DNA of 64,000 nt, taken from assembly GCA_029891385.1 (NCBI GenBank), contig CM057233.1, positions 49,554,063 to 49,618,062 of the forward strand, read 5' to 3'. The notes beneath the pieces were generated by a model, which made no database searches, had not been told where the DNA came from, and saw only the letters and a program-made list of their open reading frames with translations. This DNA is from Erythroxylum novogranatense. Lineage: Eukaryota > Streptophyta > Magnoliopsida > Malpighiales > Erythroxylaceae. A program made the position numbers and the translations under genes. Shown here piece by piece: positions 46,870 through 57,850 of this stretch (position 1 is the first letter of the stretch; each line of letters begins with the position of its first letter).

Positions 46870-48514
46870 TGACACACGAAGTTCGTGGGTCAAGTAGGAT
46901 GCGCCTTTGTTCCCGAGAGATATGGATTTCGTAAATGAGCAGAATGACGTATTGCTCATAGAAGATGATGAGCACGCTACCTATGAAGAGGTTACGAAAA
47001 GTTGAGTCGAAAAATAGCTTTGTGCCATGAAAGCGAAATGGATTCCATGTACATAAACCAAGTATGGACTTTGGTTGATGCACCAAAGGATAAAACCTAT
47101 AGGGTGCAAATGGGTTTTCAAGAAGAAAACCGACATGGATGGTAATGTGATTACCTACAAAGCAAGGCTTGTGGCCAAAGGATTTCGTCAAAGACAAGGA
47201 GTTGACTATGACGAGACCTTTAGTCCCGTAGCAATGCTCAAATCCATTCGGATACTCCTAGCCATTGCCGCTCATTATGATTATGAGATATGGCAAATGG
47301 ATGTGAAGACGACTTTCATTAGCGAAATCGGCGAGGATGTGTACATGACACAACCAGAGGGCTTCACTTCCAGTGATGGCGAAAAGGTATGCAAGCTTCA
47401 GAAATCCATCTATAGATTGAAGCAAGCATCCAGGAGTTGGAATATCCGTTTTGATGAGTCAATCAAAGAGTTTGGTTTCTCACAAAATCCGGATGAACAC
47501 TGTGTGTACAAGAAGGTTAATGGGAATGCAATCGTTTTCCTTGTGTTGTATGTAGATGACATACTGTTACTCGGAAACGATGTCTCATTGATGCAATCAG
47601 TTAAAATTTAGTTGTCCAAGCAATTTGCGATGAAAGACCTTGGTGAAGCAACTTATATCCTTGGGATAAAGATCTATAGAGATAGATCAAAGAGGTTGCT
47701 TGGTCTTTCACAATCATCGTACATAGACAAGATGCTAAAGAGGTTTAACATGGAGCAATCCAAGAGAGGGTTTCTTCCCATTACTCATGGGATAACACTC
47801 TCGAAATCTATGTGTCCTAAGACACAAGATGAGAGGATTCGCATGGATCGATCCGTATGCATCTGCGGTAGGATCGATCATATGCGCTATGTTATGTACG
47901 AGGCCGATGTATCGTATGCTCACGAGTGTCACGGCGGATACCAATCGGATCTTAGTGAGGGTCATCGGTAGTGCCAAGAATATCCTCAAGTACTTGCGAA
48001 GGACTAAGGATATTTTCTTGATATATGGAGATGGAAATCTCCAGTGGCGAGCATACGGATGTCGGTTTCCAATCGACAAGGATGACTCGAGATCCCGCGA
48101 GTTATGTTTTCACGCTAAGCGGCGGGCGGTCAGTTGGAAGAGTTCCAAACAAGAGACGATCTGCGATTCGACGGCCGAGGCGAGTACATTCTTTGCATCG
48201 AGGTGGCAAAGGAAGTCGTTGGATCGAAGTTCATTTCGAACTTGGTGTGGTTCCTAGTCGTGATGGACCCATACAGTTGTATTGTGACAACAATGGGGCT
48301 ATTGCTCGAGCAAAAGAACCGAGGTCTCACCAACGATCTAAACACGCATCTCGCAGATATCATCGATTCGAGATCATTCTAGAGGTGATGTCGCGATCGA
48401 GAGGATTCCCACAGAGCGTAACATTCTTGATCCGTTGACGAAGCCATTGTCACGAAGAATTTTGATTCTCATGTACTCGCTTATGGTATTAGATACCAAG
48501 GCGATTGGCTTTAG
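46870..48514 (+). pseudogene. pol: Reverse transcriptase and RNase H of Angela-like copy 2
   Basis: RT is open in 47075-47611: KPIGCKWVFKKKTDMDGN, VAKGFRQRQGVDYDETFSPV, QMDVKTTF (first Asp), then a small deletion near 47320 and YVDD near 47550. A TAG at 47609-47611 ends it, a different stop from copy 1. The frame resumes to about 47860 with LGEATYILGIKIYRD. RNase H is scattered over frames with the CDNNGA block near 48287. It ends LTKPLS with the stop at 48514, followed by GTCAGTGGGAGAT as the purine tract. Confidence 0.88.
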
Positions 48515-48527
48515 GTCAGTGGGAGAT

Positions 48528-50320
48528 TGTTAGAGTAGTGCCCTAAAGGCAATCCCTTTAGCGCTTTTGTTCACGGTCATATGTGGACTTTATGAATAAA
48601 TAAAGAAAGGCATGTTTCATTTATTTGATGTTCTTTATGAATTGATATTGATCTTTAATCAAATTAATGATGTCCATGATATATGACATAGCATGAAGGA
48701 AATTATGATGTGATCATAATCCTGAGATTCCTATCATGTGCAATTATGTCAGTATCTAAATTTTCCCTAGTCATAGGATTAATGAGACTGGACATCATTA
48801 ATCCGGACAAACTAGCATATGTCATACTCCTTGATTGGATCAAGCAGTGGATCTCAGAAACTGTAAATATGAGATATTTAGAGTTGACATATGGATGCTT
48901 ACTAGTGGTAGTAAGTTCATTGGATAACCTGCCATGAGATCATCACATGGATTTAATGTCAGTGATAATCTCATCATAGCAATGGTGCAAATATCCTTAG
49001 ACTTGAGGTACTCAAGGATATCTTGGATACTGATCCTGTACTTTGACTCCATTCCTTGTGGCCTTCGGAGGTTACTCATAGGATGGTGCTTGAGTGCGAT
49101 TTGAGGTATTCAAGGTAATTGAGTAGCCAATAAAGGATTCATCACTACGTGAGAATGAAGAGATACCACGCCTCTTGTCAGGATCATTACTTTAAGTCTC
49201 GGCGAGCATGACTATGTCATGAAGAGTGTCTTCATGGACATATAAAGTAATGAGTCCTCGGGCAGAACTGATTTCACTTGGGCTAGACTTAGTCTAGTAA
49301 GAGTTGACATATTAGCCATACTCATAACCAAGTGGGGTATAGGATGATGAAAGGCGAATTGCACAAGAATTGTACATGGAAGGGTTCGTGATCCGGTTCG
49401 TGATGAATTCATCAAACCGATTACTTTCCGGTCAATTAGGGGTCATGATGTGTTGCTAGATACCGCTCATGACTTGCTCAGTTAATTGTTAATCTAAGTG
49501 GCCAACATAACCTAAACCTAAAGGGTCACACGATAAGAGTGTTTGGAGAATCAGTAAAATAGTATTGGTGAGTTCCAATTATGGAAGCAACTGGATTAAA
49601 TGGATCCCGATGAGATTGGGATATGTCCCGATGAGATCGCGACATCAATATTGCTAAGAAAGGTTTAGAGTCATTTTTGACATCGGGGCCAGAGGCCGTA
49701 GGGACCGACCCAGTTGGATCGACCTTAGCATTTATATTCTAATTACTTAATTAAGTAAATTAATTAATTAATTATTATATTTATATGCCATGTGTCGTTG
49801 GAATGAGGAGAAGGGATGATGACCTTTGACTTTTCAAAGGTTATTATTTAATTCATTAAAGAAACTAATGGCCATTAATCCTACACTTGGCACCTTTCTT
49901 ATGGATTGATTTTAATTGTTAAAATCAATATAAGATAACTTTGGGAGTGTGGTGGCCGTATGTTTTGCATAGGGTTAGAAGAAAAGAAAAGCTTAAGTGT
50001 TAAGCTTTGAAAGAGTTTCATTTTCTTCTTCTTCCCAAAGGCACCATCAATTTTCTCTTCTCCAAGACAAAGTTCCAACGTGAATCAAGCTCTCCACAGA
50101 TGTAGGTAGGCTCTAGCAGGCTTTATTCTGTTCTAGCTATTCCCGTTGATCCGGTTAGGTTTTCTGATCTCTGCGTGGATACCTTTAGAGATAGTCTCTA
50201 TTGGCTATTCAGGTTTAAGGTTTTCAAACCGACATCGATCTGGTTTTCGGAAGGTCCAGGAACAAAATTTTGTTTTTTATTCTTTGGAGCATGTGATGTT
50301 CCTCCCGGGATTTTCCTACA
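48528..50320 (+). repeat. 3' LTR of Angela-like copy 2
   Basis: 1793 bp, TGTTAGAG..CCTACA. It matches the 5' LTR with many small gaps. Confidence 0.95.
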
Positions 50321-51412
50321 TATAATACATCTCATAATTTCATAAACGAATCCAAAGAATATTTACAGGCCCAAACAAACCAAACAAAATACATTTTTGT
50401 GCGACACAAAACTTAGACTCTTTTGGCCACTGCAGATAACTTGTCCCAGTCCTTAATATCTTCGCTCTGAACCTACACGGGGCAAATCCACCATGCTAAG
50501 CATATAGCTTAGTGAGTAATAACTAATCTATATTAACGATTTGATAAGCAGAAAGAATGCATTTGAGCAGATTTTATACTAAGCGAGCTACGAACACGGA
50601 GATCCTTGAAATCGAATATAATTTAATTTATGTCAAAATCAAACAGATATCAGAATACAAAACAAATCAAACTATAAATCCATTAACAAAAGTGGGTAAC
50701 GAGACTTATACAGGAGATACCATAATTAGTATCAGCAGGAGAGACATATGTCTCGATATCAGGAGACACCAAAGTGTCAAATAACGAGAGCATTTGTAGA
50801 CCCTTCTAGGCATGCCTATTTACCTGTTAGGACTTAACAGTTTTAAAACAGAACAAGGTCATTTCAGACATTTCATGAGCAGGCAAATAGCACTTCCAAT
50901 AAATCAATCCTAGACATCATCTAGGTTGACTCACAAAATTTATCATAAAAAAATTACTTACCTAAAGTACTTACTGAAATTTTCTACCTATGTTACGTCT
51001 TCAAATTATCGACCAGACATTTACCAAATCGCCTTCATCGCTTATTGCCTCAAGTCCGGCAATATCCAGCAGTGGTCATTCCTCTATAATAGGGAACACA
51101 GATACAAATCACTATTCTGCATGCTTAAAAATTCACCAATGTATGATGGATATATAAGATGCATGTTCATGACAAATTTCAGGACCAAACCCTAAATTCT
51201 TAACTTTATTCCATAATTCACAACTTAAATTATTAAATCCTTGATTGTTAATTAAATCTAAAAATTTACAAATTTCACATAGAGAGGTAGAAAATTTTCT
51301 TACGAATCCAATGCCTCGAGAATCGGTCATTCCGGAGGTCGGATGACAAAGATATGGTCAAAAGAGTGAAGATTGCGGATTGGGATTTCAAAGATTGAAG
51401 TTTATCACACAC

Positions 51413-51600
51413 AAGTCGACTTATACTTACACAAGTCGACTTACATAACACCACAAGTCGACTTATACTTACACAAGTCGACTTACAGAACACCACAAGT
51501 CGACTTATACTTACATAACTCGACTTATTAAAGAGCGGAGATGACATTTTCATGCAAAACGTTGATCTAAGTCGACTTATACACCACAACAAGTCGACTT
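51413..51600. repeat. Eight phased AAGTCGACTT palindromes in the Tekay 5' LTR
   Basis: Starts are at 51413, 51433, 51455, 51475, 51497, 51517 (AACTCGACTT), 51569 and 51591; the spacings are the same as in the other LTR. The first copy is intact here but changed in the left LTR. Confidence 0.95.
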
Positions 51601-53505
51601 ATAACACTGTTCATCGTCTTCTTCACCAAACCATACGAAATAGCAGACTCTTCTTCCATTTTTCTTTAACTTTTTCACTTCAAAACTAACCTATTTAGCA
51701 AGTCTAACCTATCAAAATCTTCAAATACATTCCAAAACTTAGAAATCCAAAATGCCACATATCATTCTCTCACTACTGTATATTTTCAAATATTCATGTA
51801 TGTTTCAAAACTCACCAACTTCGACTCTCATAATTCCCAAAGATAATCGGTACCAAAAATAAACATATAATTCACGTATATGATATATATATTTATATAT
51901 AAAAACAGAGTATGATGAATTCATCGTGTTCTTGTTTTTCCAACATAAACAAAACATACATATATGTATATATAGAACAAGTCTTCAAAGCCATGCATGA
52001 ACATATATATATTTACATTATAAACACAGTGGAGTTACTTACCGACTAAGCTACGAAAACCAACCGACTAAGCTACGAAAACCACCTGATGGACAAAAGC
52101 AGAGAACTCCTTTCGGTAATGTTTAAATGTCTTTCACTTATTAAATGTCTTTCACTTATAAAAACAATAGTAGAGGAAACTACTGGGCATCTTGCATGTG
52201 AACAACGTGCATAGTACGTGTCCCTTTCCTGAGAAGGCTTAGTCCATATGTATAGATATAACAAAGCCAAATGTCAATTGTTAATAAGTCTCTTCGTTTC
52301 TTTTAGTAGTATTTTATTAATAAAATATTCTTTTAAACCAAATACATTGTTTTGAATTCTTATAACAAACAAATACCCAAAAGTTCCGACAACTTCAAAA
52401 TTCACCAAAATTTAGTCATAAAATAATGACTCGTAAAATAAATTTTCAACTCAAAATTAATTCACCATCAATTTCTAAAATATTTGAAGTATACAAAATT
52501 ACTAAAATTATATTACTATGGTCCTAATCAATCCGAAGTTTCATTAAACCAATTTACTCGAAAAATGTCATGAATGCATGCCAAAATATTTATGCACAAT
52601 TAAGCAAATATTTAATAAGAAAATAACAAACATAATTCGTACTAAATTCCTTTAATATTCTAACCCCTAATTTGGGGCGTTACAAGGTTCATCTCTTTTA
52701 ATAGAGCTCATTGAAGTTCTAATCTGTATTGCATCACATATGCGGTCCAAATTTTGATTTAACTTTCGATTCTAGTATCATTTTTCTTTCTTTTTTTCCC
52801 TTTCCTTTTCTTGAGGTTCCTAGAGTTGGAGTTGATGAACCAATCTCATTATGAATATTTTCAATTTCTGGATTAACAGCAAAGCCTTCAGAAAGGTCAT
52901 CGTCAAGATCAATATCAACTAGGCTTTCTCTACATACATTAGCATCATTTGGTACAAAACACGAAGAAGGTGCCCAAGCTCCTTCTCCTGTAGCTGCAAC
53001 ATCTTTAAATAAAATATTCAGCTGTTCAATATGTTTCAAACCTTTAGTTCGAAATTTGGCTGCCTCAGGATTTTCCTACAATAATATTGTTTAAGTTATT
53101 AAACTATCAAGTAACATTAGAACAATATAAATCTAAAGCTTAAATGCTTACCTTCAATTTCTTTTCCCACCATTCGTCAGTTACATCAATAGTTTGATTA
53201 GTAGGATCCCATTAGAGTCCAGTTTCCTTACCTACTAAATTTGTCCAAAGTTGCCAATCCTTTTTTAATCCATCCCATTTATTCTTAAATTGTTTATATT
53301 CATAGTTCTTCTTAGTTTGTTGAGCAAACTTTGAACCTATATTTTTCCATCCAATCTTGTTAAAGTGACCATTTGGTCGATTTTCAGCTAATGTCTCTTC
53401 CACAAAAATTTTGATTAAAATTTCAAGAGTTTTATCATTCCACTCCACTTTAATCCTTTTTTTCAATTTATCCCCATCTTGAATATCTTGGCTTGATATT
53501 GACAT

Positions 53506-54204
53506 TTTCTAACAACAACAAAATCTCCACTGCATATAACAATGAATTTAATAAGTATAAGAAAATATAAAAACAAAACCAAAATGACTATGGAAGTTTA
53601 TATACGTACAATATAAACAGGTAAGAGTTCTCATATAGCAATAGATCACAACAACTGTTCTCATAGGTACAAACGAACTAACTATTCACAAAACAAATTT
53701 TTGAGCTTACCTCAACAATAACAAAAGCTTCTTTCGCTTCTTTCAGCCTCACAAGTAATTCTACAAATTTGTCTTTAAATTTTTTTGGTCAGCCTCACAA
53801 TATAAGATTCCAACAAAATCTTTGTAGTCTTTGTAAATTATCAATAGGCTTTTTAAGTTTGTCCATTCGGCATAAACTAAAATGTGAGTTATCTTATGTC
53901 AAACTAGCCAAGCCTAAAGAAAACAATCATTCTTGAAAAGTAATTAGTCGTCACCGTTACAAGTCAAGACATTCAAGTAACAAACATATCTAGATAACTT
54001 AGAAACTAAGGTTAATGAAATAAGCTTAAACTCAAAGTATGAAGCTACAGAAATCATGGAAAAAACATGGAACTCTACATTGCCGTAAAGCTTATGAGAC
54101 ATTGTTTAGCTAATGGAAATTGTTAACATAGTAAGAGAAGCACCTCTTCTTTTGCTTACTCTTAGTGGTCTTTCTATTAGTTAAGAGACTACATAACTAA
54201 AGAA
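53506..54204. other. Harbinger 5' non-coding part
   Basis: Between the ORF1 start and the subterminal repeats. No gene or repeat was recognised. Confidence 0.6.
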
Positions 54205-54400
54205 ACAATTGGGTATGCGTTGTTCAACGCAGACGAAAGCCACGTCTGCGTTGAACAGTGCAAACGTTGTTCACGCAGGACGTCTGCGTTGAAACACGCA
54301 GAACGTCTGTGTCTACGTTAAACACGTAGACGAAGGTTTACGACGCAGAAGAAGGTTTGCGACGCAGACGTAACGTCTGCGATATTTAACGAGCACTTAG
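54205..54400. repeat. Subterminal ACGCAGACGT repeats of the Harbinger
   Basis: About ten copies of ACGCAGACG or its complement CGTCTGCGT, several in mirror pairs such as GTTCAACGCAGACG and CGTCTGCGTTGAAC. The cluster lies about 390-580 bp inside the right end. Its GC content contrasts with the surroundings. Confidence 0.8.
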
Positions 54401-54787
54401 GACAAATATCAAGATGGAGAAGAAGAACTAACCTAGATGAGAGGGATTGATCCGCAGAGATGAAACCAAACAGAAGTCAGCAGCAGAAAAGACGTAAGTA
54501 ACGATTGAGAGGTATTTTTGAGGTTTTTGTTTAGCATGGATTATAAACGTAAGTGACGGAAGTGAATTAAAAAATAGCTTCCTGGAAAAGCTAAAATTTG
54601 GGCTTTTCTGAAAAGCTCTAAATTTACCTTTTCAAAAAGTTGTATTTTAGTTTTTTCAAAAGCTATTTCTACTTCAAAAGTGCTTTTGAAGTTTGCAGCC
54701 AAACACCCTTTTTTTTTTTCCAGAAAATAGCTTTTGCGGTAGAAAAAAATACTTTTGGAGTCTCCAAAAGCTGAACCAAACAGGCAC

Positions 54788-55004
54788 TTAATATGGTATC
54801 AGAGCCTCTATGACCAAATGGTCATGAGTTCGAATCCTACCACCCACCTATTCTAATTAAATTAAGCACAAGATAAAGTAGGCCTGTGCAAGTTTCAAGC
54901 CCAAAGGGCTTTCACTTGAGGGGGTGTGTTAGAGAATATATAAAATCAATTGAGTTGGCCTCACATAACAGCTTAAGCTGTTGTGATAAAATGGTCACTT
55001 AACA
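54788..55004 (+). mobile_element. TRIM A, main part (primer site, core, purine tract, right LTR)
   Basis: After the Harbinger TSD, three bases finish the left LTR (54791-54793). TGGTATCAGAGC (54794-54805) is the primer site. A 133-bp non-coding core ends in the purine tract CTTGAGGGGGTG (54915-54926), and the 78-bp right LTR lies at 54927-55004. It carries no genes, which defines a TRIM. Confidence 0.85.
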
Positions 55005-55146
55005 TGGTATCAGAGTAGGTTTGGTCCGGATTATTAATTTCCCGGTTGTTCATCTGGATGTCCAGTCCCAGCGGCCCGGTCTAGTTACTACTGTGTATAT
55101 TTCAAGTGACAACTGGATGTCCAGTCCCAGTTGCACTTGAGGGAAT
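55005..55146 (+). mobile_element. Second TRIM core in tandem with TRIM A
   Basis: TGGTATCAGAGT follows directly on the right LTR of TRIM A, then a core ending GCACTTGAGGGA. The core is the reverse complement homologue of 55303-55445 (shared cttggatgtcca-type words and ttaatttcccggttgttc). This gives a tandem LTR-core-LTR-core layout. Confidence 0.7.
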
Positions 55147-55605
55147 TGAATTTTTAATATGGGCAAAGTGTAGAGTCCACTTACAAGAATTGAGTTTGGG
55201 TCAATTATTGTCTAAATAACTAGAACTAGTTAATTGGATAGTTGTCACCACTTATAAACCCTTTAATATTTTCATGTTTAGGCAATATGAGACACTCTAA
55301 CACTCCCCCTCAAGTGCAATCAATGGACATCCAATTGTCACTTGAAATATCTGTGATGGTAACCAGCACCGGGCACCGAGGCTGGACATCCAAACGAACA
55401 ACCGAGAAATTAATAATCCGGACAAAACCTGCTCTGATACCATATTGAATTTTTAATAGGAGCAGAGTGTAGAGTTCACTAACAAGAATTGAGCTTGGGT
55501 CAACTATTGTCCAAATAACTAGAACTAGTTATTTGGATAATTGACCTTTACCACTTATAAATCCTTTAATATTTTCATGTCTAGGTAATATGAGACACTC
55601 TAATA
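55147..55605 (-). mobile_element. TRIM B, inverted
   Basis: LTRs at 55147-55302 and 55446-55605 share tgaatttttaat..gacactctaa. On the minus strand the left LTR is preceded by the purine tract CTTGAGGGGGAG and the right LTR is followed by TGGTATCAGAGCAGG as primer site. No clear TSD was found. Confidence 0.8.
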
Positions 55606-56140
55606 TAATATAATCCAGTAATTGAATGAGCCCTTAAAATGAGGATTAAAGAGTTGCTAAAATAGGAAGGGCAAAGTAGAAGGCGTGTAAGTCTCAAACA
55701 ATGTCTTCAACAATTTGACATTAGCAATATAAATTGAAAATTGCGAAAGCAATTTGCAGTAATTGTAGGAAGGAAGGCTTGGGCTGCCTTTCCGATATGC
55801 TAAATGAGATCAAACCGTAATTTACTCTTTTATTATTCTATCAAGTCGGGTTATAGGGACACTTAAAGTGGATGATTCTAACTTTTGAGTGCAACGTACT
55901 TCAATTTTTCGAACGTTATCACCCACTCTAACCTTATCTACAAAAACTAATTGATGAATTAAGGAAACCTGACAAACCAATGGGCTAAGTTGGGGAAAAC
56001 TAATTGATGGATTAAGGAAACCTGACAAAACCAATGGGTTAAGTTGGGGAAACTTATCCTTTGTTTTTTCATTTATGGGATTTGTGTAGATTTATGTACC
56101 TTATTGGACATTAGATAAGCCTTCGCAGTTTTAAAAGATA
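55606..56140. other. Intergenic, with a 53-bp tandem duplication
   Basis: No gene is seen. A unit starting actaattgatg(a/g)attaagg occurs at 55946-55998 and again at 55999-56052. Confidence 0.75.
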
Positions 56141-56144
56141 ACCC

Positions 56145-56848
56145 TGTGTTTGGTTACTATCCTCAGGTGGGGACGATGAACATGACCAAAAATCACCTTC
56201 GAGTGTTTGGTTCTGTTCTCGTGGATTTATCCCGTCTCCTGTGAGCGAACAAAAATTTATTATTCCTCCCAAAAGGTAGGGCGAGACGGTATCCCTGTCT
56301 CTCACGTTACTTCAAGCGGTATGTTTTTAAAATAAGTTTTGTTTCTTTTGTTTTATTTAGTTTTAAAATTGACCAAAACCACAATATTAATTAAATTAAA
56401 AATATATTAAAATATCATTTAAAACCAGAATAATTAACATATCTTAAAAAACACAATAATTAAATTAAAATATCTTTAAAAATATATTTCAATAAAATTT
56501 TGATTTAATAATTAAAATATAGTTAAAATAAATACAATTTATAAATAATATTTTATCAATAAATATTATATAAGATATCAAAATAAATGTTACTAATAAA
56601 TAATAATTTATATTTAATTTTATTTATTAATAATTATTAGTAGTAGTATAATGTAGATGTATTATTATTATTATTAAGCTTCATTTTGTATTTATAATAA
56701 TAATAATAATTATTATTATTAACATATATTTGGAATTCATTATTAGTAGTAGTAGTATAATGTAGATGTATTATTATTATTATTATTACGCATTTTGTTA
56801 TCATTATTAATCTTATTATTATTAGTATTATACATTTTGTTGTTGTTG

Positions 56849-56904
<56 letters not shown>

Positions 56905-57181
56905 GTTGTTGTTGTTGTTGTTATTGTTATTAGTAATATTATTATCAATATTATTATAATTAATTTCTTATTTTCATTATCATTATTATTCTTATAATTA
57001 TTAGTATTATAATTTTGTTGTTATTATTATTATTATTAATATTGTTATTAGTTCTTTATTATTTCATCGCTTTTATCTTTTCATTTATAACAAATCACAA
57101 TATTATTTTAACAAACCACAATATTATTAATTATATTAGTATTGTTATCTTTTAATTTGCATTTTTATTATTATGACAAAT

Positions 57182-57214
<33 letters not shown>

Positions 57215-57379
57215 GTCGTAGATGTAGATGTACAATTTCTATTATCAAGCATCATTATGTATTTATTATTATTATTATTATTGTTGTTGTTATTATCATT
57301 GTATATTTTGTCTTTATAATAATTCATATTTATTATTATGGAACATTTTGTGTCTATTTTGTTCTTATTATTAATTTTG

Positions 57380-57423
<44 letters not shown>

Positions 57424-57629
57424 TTGATGGGCTAATATTATTCAATATTTCATAATAGTTTATAATAATTATTATTTGTTAACTTTTCACCAAACACAAA
57501 TAGTTCGTAATATAACTATCAATTAATTACATATTTGCATTATATTTGTTTTCTATCCTCTGCAATTAAACACATTTTGTCCTAAAAAAAGAGACAATTT
57601 TTTCTGTTCTGTCAACCATAACCAAACAC
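56145..57629. mobile_element. Possible non-autonomous DNA transposon (11-bp inverted ends)
   Basis: GTGTTTGGTTA at 56146-56156 faces its complement TAACCAAACAC at 57619-57629. Such ends are usual for MITEs, but no TSD was recognised and inner copies of the same word occur (56195, 57490). The interior is mainly the TTA microsatellite. Confidence 0.3.
56637..57425. repeat. Decayed (TTA)n microsatellite
   Basis: Long runs of TTA with TTG variants, e.g. 56848-56935 and 57380-57423. A larger block (ATTAGTAGTAG..TGTAGATGTA) recurs at 56640, 56745 and, altered, 57215. Poly-Ile or poly-Asn ORFs here are artefacts. Confidence 0.9.
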
Positions 57630-57850
57630 CTACCTGTCTTCCGTTCTGTCATGTTGTGTTTTTGTCTGCAGACGCGACAGTCTATAATATATAAACAAAT
57701 AACAATTACAAGACGTTTCACATTTTCTGGCTGTGCATTGTGAAAGCAAAGGAAAGCAAACGAGGAACTAGCAGAGTCTAGACACCTAACAGAAGTCAAA
57801 AGCCACAGGGAACAAGTTGGATTAGAAGAACCAGAAGAAGAGACAAAGAG

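Larger units (their letters stand above)
40723..50320 (+). mobile_element. Angela-like Ty1-copia retrotransposon, copy 2
   Basis: Same family as the element at 7973-17605. LTRs are 40723-42564 and 48528-50320. The target site duplication is tatat (40718-40722) against tataa (50321-50325), one mismatch; the paralogous Tekay LTR shows the empty site. All genes are broken, at partly different places from copy 1. Confidence 0.95.
33401..52684 (-). mobile_element. Tekay-like Ty3-gypsy chromovirus, interrupted by Angela-like copy 2
   Basis: Coding on the minus strand. LTRs are 33401-35879 and 40610-52684 (the latter with a 9.6 kb insertion), TGTAACGCCCC..GGGTGTTACA on the coding strand. The perfect TSD aggtt lies at 33396-33400 and 52685-52689. 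The Met-tRNA primer site lies at 40593-40604 and the purine tract at 35880-35892. The order gag, protease, RT, RNase H, integrase, chromodomain is that of Ty3-gypsy chromoviruses. The 2.5 kb LTR and wording point to the Tekay group. Confidence 0.95.
40610..52684 (-). repeat. 5' LTR of the Tekay-like element, split by Angela-like copy 2
   Basis: The pieces 40610-40722 and 50321-52684 together match the left LTR from end to end. Many small differences exist, several as CAG in one copy and CG in the other. Confidence 0.95.
33249..53505 (-). pseudogene. Harbinger ORF1, Myb/SANT-like, split by the gypsy insertion
   Basis: ORF1 binds DNA and helps the transposase. It runs from the ATG at 53505 down to 52690 and, after the gypsy element, from 33400 to 33249. 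Exon 1 holds the Myb/SANT-like domain (KVEWNDKTLEILIKIFVEET; FNKIGWKNIGSKF; QFKNKWDGLKKDW). An in-frame TAA lies near 53217. A GT..AG intron (about 53151-53078) interrupts the part after EWWEKKLK. The second exon has an acidic run (DIDLDDDLSEG) and a basic run (RKGKGKKERK), then a frameshift near 52745. The reading frame continues on the far side of the insertion with NIAEALNILRSINEIEKGSE and ends EVEL. This shows the gypsy landed inside the gene. Confidence 0.85.
31259..54787 (-). mobile_element. PIF/Harbinger DNA transposon, interrupted by nested retroelements
   Basis: Terminal inverted repeats GGGCCCGTTTATTTGAGC (31259) and, on the minus strand, GTGCCTGTTTGGTTCAGC (54787) are flanked by the 3-bp TSD tta (31256-31258, 54788-54790), as is usual for Harbingers. 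Both expected genes are present on the minus strand: a Myb/SANT-like ORF1 and a DDE transposase. Without the nested gypsy insertion its length is about 4.2 kb. Both genes carry stops or shifts, so it is not autonomous now. Confidence 0.92.

Noticed and set aside
54794..54805. tRNA gene fragments suggested by TGGTATCAGAGC words
   Set aside because: They are primer-binding sites next to LTR ends; no cloverleaf can be formed around them.
56637..57435. ORFs rich in Ile, Thr or Asn
   Set aside because: Direct translation of the TTA microsatellite.
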